Assembly: GCA_945947575.1 (NCBI GenBank)
Contig: CAMEYM010000004.1
Location: forward strand, 1 to 64,000
Source: Rhizobium sp. Q54
Lineage (GTDB): Bacteria; Pseudomonadota; Alphaproteobacteria; UBA2966; CAIVPW01
DNA: 64,000 nt
Reading direction: 5' to 3'
In this document: positions 44,219 through 52,988 of the stretch, piece after piece
Numbering within the stretch: position 1 is the stretch's first letter
Layout of the letters: the number at the start of each line of letters is the position of its first letter
Notes under the pieces: model-generated
What the model was told of the DNA's origin: nothing
Database searches by the model: none
Seen by the model: only the letters and a program-made list of their open reading frames with translations
Translations under genes and position numbers: made by a program

Positions 44219-44381
44219 AACAGGCGTCATTTCAACCGAAACCGCCCGCCGGCGGCCCCGCCGCAATGGCCAGGAGTTCGGCCGTGTCCGCGGCTTTCCA
44301 GCCCTATGCTTCGTATAGGCGGAACCCCACCCGCCCTCCAAAGCACTGTCCGGCCACTGGCTTTTTGGGAGGAACCTAACG

Positions 44382-46235
44382 ATGACGATTCGCAAGCGCG
44401 GCATTGCCGCCCTCGCGGGGGTGGCCATGGCTGTTGCCGTTACCGGCGCTGCGATGTCCGCCGGTCCGGCGGGACTGGGCGTGTTCAGCCCCGGTCCGGC
44501 GAACTGGAAGGGCGACATGTCGCCCATCACCGCGGCCGACTGGAACTACGACCGTGCAGCGCATCTGCTGTCGCGCGCCGGCTTCGGCGGCACTCCGGAA
44601 GAGATCGCGCGCCTGGCGGCGATGACCCCGGACCGCGCGGTTCGCTCACTGGTCTACTACGAGACCATTCCGAACCCGAAGCTCAAGCCCTTCGAAGAGT
44701 CGGGCTTCTGGGATCCTTCGCTCACGTACTTCCCGGACAGCCGCCCGGCGGCGACCGACAAGGCGCTCAAGGACGGCGGCAACATCGGCGTGATGAACAA
44801 GCCGGAAGGCAACCGCGCCGTTCAGCCGACTTCCGACCGCTTCTTCTATTGGCTGCGCGCGACCGAGCTCGAGACGCGTCGCGTCGGCTACTGGTGGGCC
44901 GAGCGCATGCTCGACACCACCCACCCGCTCGAAGAGAAGATGGCGCTGTTCTGGCACGGCCACTTCGCCACTGCCGAGGGCAAGGTCCGCGACTATCGCA
45001 AGATGGTCCAGCAGGTCGACATGTTCGAGAGGTACGCCACCGGCAACTTCTCGCAGCTGGCCGTCGCCGTCGCCCAGAACCCGGCGATGCTCTACTATCT
45101 CGATGCTGGCGTGAACGTTAAGGGCGCCGCCAACGAGAACTTCGCGCGTGAGGTGATGGAGCTCTTCACCATGGGCGTGGGCAACTACACCGAGCGCGAC
45201 GTGCGCGAGGCCGCTCGTGCCTTCACCGGCTGGAACTTCGACAACCTCGACTTCGTCGTCGACAAGGACAAGCACGACGACGGCGTGAAGAACTTCCTCG
45301 GCCGCACCGGCAACTTCAACGGCGTCGACGTCCTCAAGATCATCATGGAGCAGCCGGTCACCGCGAATTACATCGCGGGCAAGACCTATCGGTTCTTCGT
45401 GCGCGATGAGCTGTCGCCGGAGTACCAGGCCCAGCTCGGCAAGATCCTGCGCGACAGCAACTACGAGATGAAGCCGCTGCTGCAGGCGATGTTCCTGTCG
45501 AAGGACTTCTACAGCGCGGCCTCGTACGGCTCGCACATCAAGGGCCCGGTCGAGCACGTCGTCACTCTGCTGAAGCAGCTGGGCGCCGAAGACGTGCCCG
45601 GCATCCCGGACTTCAACAACATTACCGTCGCTCTCGGCCAGTACCTGCTCAACCCGCCGTCCGTGGCCGGCTGGGCCCAAGGCAAGTCGTGGGTGACCCC
45701 GGCGCTGATCCTGGAGCGCGGCAACGTCGCCCGCGACTTCCTGTTCCCGGACATCGTCAGCTTCCGCGACCCGAACTTCCTGAACGCCGCCGGTGGCGAC
45801 GGTCAGATCGGTGCGCGCCTGCGTCAGGGCCAGGACTTCACTCAGGCCACTGCGCTCGCCGACCAGGGCATGATGGGTGCGTTCGACATGGTGGCGAAAG
45901 AGCGCGATGAGCTCTTCAACACCCGCGTCTCCGGCTACTACGCGTGGGAGCTTGCGTATCGCAAGCTGATCCCGACGCCGCGTGGCGCGGTTCGCGTCGA
46001 TCTCAGCAAGATGGTCGTCGATGCCGGCGTGAAGACCACCGATGAGGCGGTCGACTACATGCTGGGCCGCTTCCTCCGCATCCCCATATCGAAGACGACG
46101 CGCGGATCGATGGTGGCGTTCCTGAATACGGAGCTCGGCACGACCAGCATCGATCGCGCCAAGACCTACATGGAAAGCCCGCTGCGCATGCTCACGCACA
46201 TGATCATGAGCACGCCGGAATACCAGATTAACTAG
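44382..46235 (+). CDS. DUF1800 family secreted protein
   Basis: 617 residues with a signal peptide (AALAGVAMAVAVTGAAMSA). The family core starts AAHLLSRAGFGGTPEEIARLAAM. Characteristic parts include KMALFWHGHFATA, LLYYLDAGVNVKGAANENFAREVMELFTMGVGNYTERDVREAARAFTGW and PPSVAGWAQGKSW. DUF1800 proteins are exported and nearly always paired with DUF1501, as here; function unknown. GGAGG site before ATG 44382. Confidence 0.93.
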   Translation: MTIRKRGIAALAGVAMAVAVTGAAMSAGPAGLGVFSPGPANWKGDMSPITAADWNYDRAAHLLSRAGFGGTPEEIARLAAMTPDRAVRSLVYYETIPNPKLKPFEESGFWDPSLTYFPDSRPAATDKALKDGGNIGVMNKPEGNRAVQPTSDRFFYWLRATELETRRVGYWWAERMLDTTHPLEEKMALFWHGHFATAEGKVRDYRKMVQQVDMFERYATGNFSQLAVAVAQNPAMLYYLDAGVNVKGAANENFAREVMELFTMGVGNYTERDVREAARAFTGWNFDNLDFVVDKDKHDDGVKNFLGRTGNFNGVDVLKIIMEQPVTANYIAGKTYRFFVRDELSPEYQAQLGKILRDSNYEMKPLLQAMFLSKDFYSAASYGSHIKGPVEHVVTLLKQLGAEDVPGIPDFNNITVALGQYLLNPPSVAGWAQGKSWVTPALILERGNVARDFLFPDIVSFRDPNFLNAAGGDGQIGARLRQGQDFTQATALADQGMMGAFDMVAKERDELFNTRVSGYYAWELAYRKLIPTPRGAVRVDLSKMVVDAGVKTTDEAVDYMLGRFLRIPISKTTRGSMVAFLNTELGTTSIDRAKTYMESPLRMLTHMIMSTPEYQIN

Positions 46236-46262
46236 CGACCCAGCCCAGAAGGGGATTCACCA

Positions 46263-47513
46263 ATGCGTATGAACAAGCTTTGCTGTGATGCTGGCGTTTC
46301 TCGCCGGCAGGCACTGGCGATCGGGGCTGGTGGCGTCGGCTTTAGCCTCGGCGCCGGTCTCGCTCCGCTTCCCCCCGTATTCGGTGGCATGGCCGAGGCC
46401 GTTGCCGCCACGCCGGGCAAGATCCTGGTCGTGTTCGAGTGGTTCGGCGGCTACGACGGTCTCTCGACGGTCGTGCCGTACGGCGACGACGCTCTGTACC
46501 GTCAGCGCCCGAACCTCGCCTACAAGGAGAAGGACACTCTCCCCCTCGGCGACGGCATGCACGGCCTGCAGAAGTCGATGGTTGGCTTCAAGCGCCTGTG
46601 GGACGAGGGCAAGCTCGGCATCGTGCAGGGCGTCGGCTACGAGCAGCCGTCGTTCTCGCACTTCTCGTCGATCAGCTACTGGCACACCGGCGCGCCGAAC
46701 TCGGGCGAGCCGTTCGGTTGGGTCGGCCGCACGGCCGACGCCATCGAGCCGACGGGCAAGGCGAACTTCCTCGTCAACGTGTCGACCAGCCAGACGCTGG
46801 CGGTGCGCGCCGACAAGCACGTGCCGGTGGTGTTCATGGATCCGAACACCTTCGCGCGCGACTTCTACTATCAGCAGCGCGGCGTGCTGCAGAACCTCGA
46901 CAAGGACCAGGTCGCCGTGGGCGACACCCACAAGTACCTCTTGGACGTCACCAAGAGCGCTCGTGACGCCTCGGCCCTGGTCGGTGAGGCGTGGGCCAAG
47001 TACGGCCGCACCCGCAACCCGGACCTCAACCTGCGCGACCTCGACCGCGTTGCCGCTCTCATCGAGGGCGACTTCCCGGCTCGCATCTACTACGTGCCGC
47101 TGCGCGGCTCGCTGTTCGACACCCACGTCAACCAGCAGAGCCCGCACGATCGCCAGGTGCAGTACAACTCCGACGCCGTGTGGGGCTTCTACCAAGAGAT
47201 GAAGCGCATGGGTAAGGAGAACGACGTCGCCATGCTCATCCACTCGGAGTTCGGCCGGCGCGTGCCGGAGAACACGAGCCTCGGCACCGACCACGGCGCG
47301 GGCAACGTCGCCTTCATCGTCGGCGGCGGCGTCAAGGGCGGGATCTACGGCCAGAAGATGTCGCTCACCAACCTCGTGCTGGACGACAACCTCCAGTACA
47401 CCACCGACTTCCGCCGCGTGTACGCGACCCTCATCGAGGAGTTCCTTGGCTACAAGGAGTCCGAGAAGGTCCTGAGCGGCACGAAGTTCAACACCCTGAA
47501 GATGTGGGCCTAA
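46263..47513 (+). CDS. DUF1501 family protein (Tat-exported)
   Basis: 416 residues. N-terminal Tat motif SRRQALAIGAGG, then the alkaline-phosphatase-like DUF1501 domain: VVFEWFGGYDGLSTVVPYGD, GIVQGVGYEQPSFSHFSSISYWHTG, SEFGRRVPEN and GTDHGAGNVAFIVGGGVKGGIYG. The metal-binding Asp/His residues of the sulfatase-like fold appear kept. Partner of the DUF1800 gene 27 bases upstream. Confidence 0.93.
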   Translation: MRMNKLCCDAGVSRRQALAIGAGGVGFSLGAGLAPLPPVFGGMAEAVAATPGKILVVFEWFGGYDGLSTVVPYGDDALYRQRPNLAYKEKDTLPLGDGMHGLQKSMVGFKRLWDEGKLGIVQGVGYEQPSFSHFSSISYWHTGAPNSGEPFGWVGRTADAIEPTGKANFLVNVSTSQTLAVRADKHVPVVFMDPNTFARDFYYQQRGVLQNLDKDQVAVGDTHKYLLDVTKSARDASALVGEAWAKYGRTRNPDLNLRDLDRVAALIEGDFPARIYYVPLRGSLFDTHVNQQSPHDRQVQYNSDAVWGFYQEMKRMGKENDVAMLIHSEFGRRVPENTSLGTDHGAGNVAFIVGGGVKGGIYGQKMSLTNLVLDDNLQYTTDFRRVYATLIEEFLGYKESEKVLSGTKFNTLKMWA

Positions 47514-47546
47514 GCAGCTAGCCCCGCACTTCGCTCAGCAGCAAAC

Positions 47547-47577
47547 AAGAAGCCGCCGGGATTACCGGCGGCTTCTT
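47547..47577 (+). terminator. rho-independent terminator of the DUF1800-DUF1501 operon
   Basis: AAGAAGCCGCCGG (47547-47559) and CCGGCGGCTTCTT (47565-47577) form a 13-bp stem with a 5-base loop. The sequence CGGCTTCTTCGTTCGA is repeated directly after the hairpin to 47601, a 17-base tandem duplication of the terminator edge. Confidence 0.85.
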
Positions 47578-47645
47578 CGTTCGAGCGGCTTCTTCGTTCG
47601 AAACCTCTGCCAGCTTACAAGGTCTTGCCGCCAAACAAGTCGCGG

Positions 47646-48224
47646 TTAGCGCCACTGATTGGCACGAATCCCTTGGGCTGCCTTGGCCGCTGTTTCGCTC
47701 ACCCTCTTCCCTCTTGTTTCCGGCTTTCTTGCCGCTGCAATCCACTCCAGGATGCCTCTGCGTACCGAGCGGGGAAACCCTTTCCATTCTCGCGCGGCGC
47801 CTGGATGTGCACGGAACGCCGCGGACAAGTCGCGCGGAACGACGAGCGCCTCGACCTCGTCGAGGTGAACCCACTTGCCGTTGCGCTTCGCCTCCTCGAC
47901 GCGGGCGATGCCCCAACGGGTCATCTGCTTTGCGGCGACAAGGCGCTCCACGCGTTCCTTGTTCTTCTTCGACCACGCGCTGGTCGCGCGGCGTGGTGAA
48001 AGGCGGAGCATCGAGCGGCTTGCGTCCAGGCTACGCGGTTGGCTATCGATCCAGCCGAAGCAGAGACATTCCTCTACGATGTCGTCGTAGGCCACGTGCC
48101 CCAAGTGCCCCTTCTTCCAGATGACCACCCACACGCTTTCTTGCTGCGCATGGTGCTTGGCGAACCAGCGCCGCAACTGCGGCCCGCTTGCGATCTCGAC
48201 CCGCTCGTGATCCGCATTCATCAT
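47646..48224 (-). CDS. YdeI/OmpD-associated family protein
   Basis: 192 residues. Family features: LRRWFAKHHAQQESVWVVIWKKG, VAYDDIVEECLCFGWIDSQ, RATSAWSKKNKERVERL, and the C-terminal helical block AFRAHPGAAREWKGFPRSVRRGILEWIAAARKPETRGKRV. Relatives are called bacteriocin-protection or YdeI-like proteins; function unclear. Two ATGs (48224, 48221) start the family N-terminus. Confidence 0.82.
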   Translation of the reverse strand: MMNADHERVEIASGPQLRRWFAKHHAQQESVWVVIWKKGHLGHVAYDDIVEECLCFGWIDSQPRSLDASRSMLRLSPRRATSAWSKKNKERVERLVAAKQMTRWGIARVEEAKRNGKWVHLDEVEALVVPRDLSAAFRAHPGAAREWKGFPRSVRRGILEWIAAARKPETRGKRVSETAAKAAQGIRANQWR

Positions 48225-48573
48225 CGCAAAGGAACCTCGTCTCGGAAGAAAGCCGCCGGTGGTCCGCCGTCGGGGAGGAGGGCCGACCGCGTACGAAGCA
48301 CCCACTGCGTTGTCGGTCCGCAGCCGGAAGACCGGGTCCGCAAGCGAGCCGGCACCGCTTGACACGTTGACCACGGTGGGTGGGCGCCCCTCTTCAGAAG
48401 CGGCAAGCAGGCCTGCGGCCCCGCAAGGTGCCTAGCACGGTCGTATCGTCACATCGAGAGCCGCGGCGATGTCGGTGGCTGCGGCAGTCTCGAGGGCAAT
48501 CAAGCCATGCGTTGCATCCCAGGCCACGGTCAACCTCTAGCGCTCCGCACGGTTCGCTCGCTCGCCGCAGCCC
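48225..48573. other. 349-base gap with a possible gene remnant
   Basis: No firm gene. On the minus strand, a GTG at 48529 with an AGAGGT site opens 31 codons ending at 48434 (reading VAWDATHGLIALETAAATDI then AAALDVTIRPC). This may be a short peptide or the end of a lost gene. The remainder is featureless. Confidence 0.35.
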
Positions 48574-48957
48574 CTACCGCTGGGTGCGCAGGAAGCCGAT
48601 CACGGCGGCGCGGTCGGCGGCGGCGTCGAGGCTGAACCCCATCTCGTTGCCGGGAACCATTGCCTGCGGGTTCTGCAGCCAGCGATCGAGCAGCTCCTCG
48701 GTCCACACCGTGCCGCGCCCAGCGGCCTCTTTCATCGCCGTCGAGTAGGTCGCGAAGCGCGGGATGGCCCCCAACGTCTTGCCGACCATGCCCCACAGGT
48801 TGGGCCCCTTGGAGTGGCCGCCGCTCGAATCGAGGGTGTGGCAGGCGCCGCAGGTGGTCCAGAACTTGAGCATGCCCGGGTCCTGGGCCCAGGCCGGCCC
48901 CGCCGCCATCATCAGGGCGACCGCCACGCCGGCCGCTCGCAAACCCTTGAACGCCAT
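48574..48957 (-). CDS. secreted class I c-type cytochrome, copy 2
   Basis: 127 residues with a signal peptide (AAGVAVALMMAAGPAWAQ). Heme motif CGACH, SKGPNLWGMVGK, WTEELLDRWLQNPQAMVPGNEMGF with the probable Met ligand, and a final helix. Paralogue of the cytochrome at 41712. Together they bracket the NosR-like/DUF1800/DUF1501 segment, and this one lies just upstream of the importer and PQQ-associated genes. Confidence 0.88.
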   Translation of the reverse strand: MAFKGLRAAGVAVALMMAAGPAWAQDPGMLKFWTTCGACHTLDSSGGHSKGPNLWGMVGKTLGAIPRFATYSTAMKEAAGRGTVWTEELLDRWLQNPQAMVPGNEMGFSLDAAADRAAVIGFLRTQR

Positions 48958-49293
48958 GTGCTCTCTCCCCTGCGCGCGGGCACCTTACGGCCAGCACGGC
49001 AGGCGGCGGAACAGCGGAAAACCCAATACCGCGCATAGGTTGATTCGGCACGGCCAATGAGGCGAGTGACAGGTATCAGAAATGGGCCAAACCCTTGATT
49101 CTGGACCAAGAGCGGGCCGCGCCGGTGGGGCGGCCGGGGGCGCCACGATCAGGGCGCCTGCGTGGCCGGGAGTCGGGGGGGATGCTATGGTAGCGACGGG
49201 ATTTTCGCGCAGGGGTCGCAGGCGCGCGGGACTGGCCACCGGCCAAGCCGACACCCGGGGTTCGGCCCTATTTCGAACGTGAGGAGAGGACAA
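48958..49293. other. 336-base divergent intergenic region
   Basis: Between the divergent cytochrome and importer genes. It holds no gene that I can support. Short dyads exist (GGCGCC pair near 49139-49158; CTTGATTCTGGACCAAG around 49094). A candidate -10 TATGGT is at 49185-49190 for the binding-protein gene, with a weak -35. Confidence 0.4.
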
Positions 49294-50313
49294 ATGGCAC
49301 TGGTTCAACGGAGAGCCTTCTTGAAGAAGGCGGCGGTGGGTGCGAGCGGTCTGGCAGCCGCGAGCGTGCTCGGCACCGGACGCGCGTGGGCGCAAGGCGC
49401 CCTACCGACGGTGAAGGCGGGCGTGCTCGCCACCGGCACGGTCAATTGGGAACTCGTGACGATGCAGGCCCGCGGCCTCGACAAGGCCAACGGGTTCCAG
49501 CTCGAGATTCAGGGCTACGCCGACAATCCGGCAACCGACATCGCGCTCGCCGGCGACGCGGTCAACCTGATCGTCAGCGACTACATAATCGTGTCGATCG
49601 CGCGCTCGCGCGGCCTCGACTACACCTGGGTTCCGCATTCGCTCACCGTCGGCGGCGTCATCGTCAAGAAGGACGGCCCGGTGAAGAGCGTGCGAGACCT
49701 TGCCGGCAAGACCATCGCCGTCTCGGGCGGCGCCAACGACAAGAGCTACCTGCTCCTCCGCACCTGGACCAAGGCGAACATCGGCCAGGACGTCGCGCAG
49801 GCCGCGAAGGAAGTGAAGTTCGCCGCGCCGCAGCTGGTCAACGACGCCCTCGAAAAGGGCGAGGCCGAAGCGACGATGAACATGTGGAACTGGAACGCGC
49901 GCTTGTTGGCGAAGCCGAACTTCGTCGAGCTGATCGGCACCGACAAGATCCTGGTCGAGCTCGGCGTCGCGCGTCCGATGCCGCTGATCGGCTGGGTCTT
50001 CAAGGACGCCTGGGCGCGCCAGAACACGGCGCTGGTCCAGAACTTCCTCAAGGCTTCGCTCGCCACCAAGCAGATCCTGCGCACCGACAACGCCGCGTGG
50101 GACGCGCTCAAGGACCGCATGGGCGCCGCCACCGATCCGGCGCTCTTCACCGCGCTGCGGGATCAGTACCGCCGCGGCATCGTCACCTCGTACACGGCCG
50201 AGGATCGCGCCGCCGCCGAGAAGGCGTTCGCCATCCTGGCCGAGATTGCGCCGGAAGTTACGGGAGCGAAGGCCGTAGCGCCCGGCACGTTCTATAGCGG
50301 CTTTACGTTCTAG
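49294..50313 (+). CDS. NitT/TauT-type ABC substrate-binding protein (Tat-exported)
   Basis: 339 residues. Tat-type signal QRRAFLKKAAVGASGL with cleavage after AWAQ, then a type II periplasmic-binding fold (VKAGVLATGTVNWELVTM, GDAVNLIVSDYIIVS, VRDLAGKTIAVSGGANDKSYLLLRTW). It is the SsuA/NrtA/TauA class. Binding-site motifs do not tell the ligand. GAGGAGAGGA precedes ATG 49294. It heads a run with a permease, its ATPase and the PQQ-type ATPase, with ATGA overlaps later. Confidence 0.88.
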   Translation: MALVQRRAFLKKAAVGASGLAAASVLGTGRAWAQGALPTVKAGVLATGTVNWELVTMQARGLDKANGFQLEIQGYADNPATDIALAGDAVNLIVSDYIIVSIARSRGLDYTWVPHSLTVGGVIVKKDGPVKSVRDLAGKTIAVSGGANDKSYLLLRTWTKANIGQDVAQAAKEVKFAAPQLVNDALEKGEAEATMNMWNWNARLLAKPNFVELIGTDKILVELGVARPMPLIGWVFKDAWARQNTALVQNFLKASLATKQILRTDNAAWDALKDRMGAATDPALFTALRDQYRRGIVTSYTAEDRAAAEKAFAILAEIAPEVTGAKAVAPGTFYSGFTF

Positions 50314-50351
50314 AACGGCCCAGCGCTTCAGTCTTGTAGTAGTAGCCGCAC

Positions 50352-51248
50352 ATGACAGCCGATGTTGGAGTCAGGAGCCGCAGTCCGCGGCTCCTGACTA
50401 CCTCCGCCTTTGCCTCGCCGCCCTGGGTGCGCCTCGCATCCTTCCTCGCGCTCATTGCGGTGTGGCAGGTGGCCTCGTGGGTGCTGACGTCGGAAGCGTT
50501 CATCGACGACCCGTATCAACGCGTTCGCACCGAGATCTATTTCCCCTCGCCCGTGGTCGTGGCCGAGGCGATCTGGCACTCCGCGACCCACACTTCGGGA
50601 CTGACGCGCAACGAGATCAAGCTGCTAGGGCTCTCGTTCACCACCAGCGACCTGATCTTCAACATCTACCAGACGCTCTACCGCGCCTCCGTCGCCTTCG
50701 TCATCTCGATGCTGTTGGGCGGCACCATCGGCATCGCGCTCGGTCGCATCAAGGCGCTCAATCGCTTCTTCGACGGCTGGGTATTGCTGGGCCTCAACAT
50801 GCCGGCGCTGGTGGTCGGCATCCTTTGCTACATCTGGCTCGGCCTCAACGACCTCGCGCTCATCACTGCCGTCATCATCAACAAGGTGCCTCTGGTCGCC
50901 GTGACGACGCGCGAAGGCGCTTCCGCGGTGCAACCCGATCTTCTGCATGTGGCGCGCGCCTTCCGGCTGTCGCGCTGGCAGACGATGCGGCGCGTATTCC
51001 TGCCCCAGCTCTATCCCTATTTCATGGTGGCGGCGCGCAACGGCATCGCCCTGATCTGGAAGATCGTCCTCGTCTACGAGTTGCTGGGCCGCTCGAACGG
51101 CGTGGGATTCATGCTGGCGAACAGTTTCTCGATGCTCGACGTGGACATGTTGCTTGCCTACGCGTTCTCGTTCATCGGCGTCGTCATGCTGATCGAGGGC
51201 TTCATTGTGCGTCCGCTGGAGCGGCGCGCCACGGCGTGGCGGATGTAG
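50352..51248 (+). CDS. NitT/TauT-type ABC permease
   Basis: 298 residues, six helices, with the coupling loop AFRLSRWQTMRRVFLPQLYPYFMVAARNGI typical of SsuC/TauC/NrtB. The N-terminal 25 residues are cytoplasmic. It works with the binding protein before it and ATPase after it. ATG 50352 fits the first helix; no strong ribosome site. Confidence 0.87.
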   Translation: MTADVGVRSRSPRLLTTSAFASPPWVRLASFLALIAVWQVASWVLTSEAFIDDPYQRVRTEIYFPSPVVVAEAIWHSATHTSGLTRNEIKLLGLSFTTSDLIFNIYQTLYRASVAFVISMLLGGTIGIALGRIKALNRFFDGWVLLGLNMPALVVGILCYIWLGLNDLALITAVIINKVPLVAVTTREGASAVQPDLLHVARAFRLSRWQTMRRVFLPQLYPYFMVAARNGIALIWKIVLVYELLGRSNGVGFMLANSFSMLDVDMLLAYAFSFIGVVMLIEGFIVRPLERRATAWRM

Positions 51249-51264
51249 CATCCATGCCCCGTCC

Positions 51265-52068
51265 ATGAACGCCCTCGAGGTCGACATCCAGCGCAAGGTC
51301 TTCGCTTCTCCGACGGGCGGCGAGTTCCTCGCGCTGTCAAAGCTGCAGTTCTCGGTGCCGCGCGGACAGTTCTGCTGCATCATCGGCCCGTCCGGTTCCG
51401 GCAAGACGACCTTCCTGAACATCGTCAGCGGCCTGGACACGGGCTTTGAGGGTGATGTGCGCATTGCGGGACAGCCGCCCGGTGCCGGGCCGCGCCTCGG
51501 CTACATGTTCCAGTCGCCGCGCCTGATGCCGTGGCTGACGGTCGAGAAGAACGTCGAGCTGGTAGCCACTCACCGCGCCATTGCCCAAGGCATGCCGCGC
51601 AAGCTGCTGGAGCAGGTCGGCCTAGGCGCGTCCGTCGATGCCTACCCGAACCGCCTCTCGGGTGGCATGCAGCGCCGCGTGGCGCTCGCCCGAGCCTTCG
51701 TCAACGAGCCGCCACTGCTGCTGCTCGACGAGCCGTTCGTTTCTCTCGATGCGCCGGTTGCCAACCGCCTGCGCGACCTTCTGCTCGACCAGTGGCGCGC
51801 GCGCGGTGCGACGATCGTGTTCGTCACCCACGACCTGCGCGAAGCCATCCAACTCGGCGACCGCGTTGTGTTCATGTCGGCCACGCCTGGTCGCGTCGTG
51901 CTCGACGTCCCGGTGCCGCTCGACCGTCCGCGTCTCGCTGAGGGGGCCGAGGTCGAGAAGTTCCGCGAGCAGCTGCTGCGCGAGCATCCGGCGCTGCTGG
52001 CCGGACTCGAGGCCTCGCGCCTGGCCGAAGGCGAGTCGGTGAAACGCGTTGCTGTGGGAGGAGCCTGA
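51265..52068 (+). CDS. NitT/TauT-type ABC ATP-binding protein
   Basis: 267 residues: Walker A GPSGSGKTT, Q loop FQSPRLMPWLTVEKNV, signature LSGGMQRRVALARAF, Walker B LLLLDEPFVSLD and VTHDLREAIQLGD. SsuB/TauB subfamily. ATG 51265 chosen. The stop TGA overlaps the ATG of the next ATPase gene, so the importer and the PQQ-type exporter ATPase are translationally coupled. Confidence 0.9.
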   Translation: MNALEVDIQRKVFASPTGGEFLALSKLQFSVPRGQFCCIIGPSGSGKTTFLNIVSGLDTGFEGDVRIAGQPPGAGPRLGYMFQSPRLMPWLTVEKNVELVATHRAIAQGMPRKLLEQVGLGASVDAYPNRLSGGMQRRVALARAFVNEPPLLLLDEPFVSLDAPVANRLRDLLLDQWRARGATIVFVTHDLREAIQLGDRVVFMSATPGRVVLDVPVPLDRPRLAEGAEVEKFREQLLREHPALLAGLEASRLAEGESVKRVAVGGA

Positions 52069-52877
52069 TGGACCAGCCGTCGCGCGGAACGCGCGCAGAG
52101 GGCGCGGAGCGCCCCTCCGGGCCGACGCGCGGCGCCGACGTCGCCCTGTCGGTAGCCGATGTCGTCAAGGCCTATGGCCCGAACAGGGCCCTCGACGGCG
52201 TCACCATCACCGTGCGGCGCGGCGAGTTCGTTGCGCTCCTCGGACCGAACGGCGCCGGCAAGTCCACCCTGTTCCAGCTGTTGTCCGGCCTGTTCACACC
52301 CGACGGCGGCGCCATCGAGGTGGCGGGCCACGACATCCGCAAGAATGCGGTGCCGGCGCTCTCCAGCCTCGGCATCGTGTTCCAGTCGCCGACGCTCGAT
52401 CAGGAGCTTTCGGTCCTCGCCAACCTCAAGTTCCATACCGACCTGCATGGCATGCCGCCGCGACTCGCGCGCGAGCGCATCGCCGCAGAGCTCGCTGCCG
52501 TTGGCCTGACCGAGCGCCAGCACGACCACGTGCGCACCCTTTCGGGCGGCAATAAGCGGCGCGTCGAGTTGGCGCGCGCCTTGTTGCATGAGCCGACTAT
52601 TCTCTTGATGGATGAGCCGACCGTCGGCCTGGATCCGCGCAGCCGGCGCGAGATCCTCAGCCACGTGCTGAAGCTCAAGCGCGAGCGGCAGATTGCCGTG
52701 CTGTGGGCTACTCACTTGGTCGACGAGGCGGACGAGTCCGATCGCGTCGTGGTGATGGCGCGCGGCAAGGTCCTGAAGGCAGGCCCCTCGGCCGAGTTGC
52801 GGCGGGATATGGGCACGCAGACCTTGTCGGAGGCGTTCCTCAAGCTTACCGGCGGCGAGTCCAGCGAGGCGGCCTGA
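52068..52877 (+). CDS. ABC ATP-binding protein of the PQQ-alcohol-dehydrogenase-associated system (PedB-like)
   Basis: 269 residues. Walker A GPNGAGKST, signature LSGGNKRRVELARALL, Walker B ILLMDEPTVGLDPRSRREIL and WATHLVDEADESD place it in the ABC-2/CcmA-like group that drives type-2 permeases. The N-terminal 25 residues are disordered. The matching type-2 permease is at 59915, with the binding protein and propeller before it. In Pseudomonas putida the corresponding PedA1A2BC set supports growth with PQQ alcohol dehydrogenases and lanthanides. The split location here is unusual. Confidence 0.82.
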   Translation: MDQPSRGTRAEGAERPSGPTRGADVALSVADVVKAYGPNRALDGVTITVRRGEFVALLGPNGAGKSTLFQLLSGLFTPDGGAIEVAGHDIRKNAVPALSSLGIVFQSPTLDQELSVLANLKFHTDLHGMPPRLARERIAAELAAVGLTERQHDHVRTLSGGNKRRVELARALLHEPTILLMDEPTVGLDPRSRREILSHVLKLKRERQIAVLWATHLVDEADESDRVVVMARGKVLKAGPSAELRRDMGTQTLSEAFLKLTGGESSEAA

Positions 52878-52988
52878 GGGCTGCGCCGGCAGCACGTCTC
52901 GGGCGCCCCGCGCTAAGGAGCGTGGCGCTATGATCGTGCTGGTACACCAATCTCGGACGGGCCGGAGCGCTGAGCCCGGAGGATTGTC

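Noticed and set aside
52921-52950. A sigma-54 promoter candidate (TGGCGCTATGATCGTGC) before the sensor kinase.
   Set aside because: The GG-GC spacing is 12, not 10.
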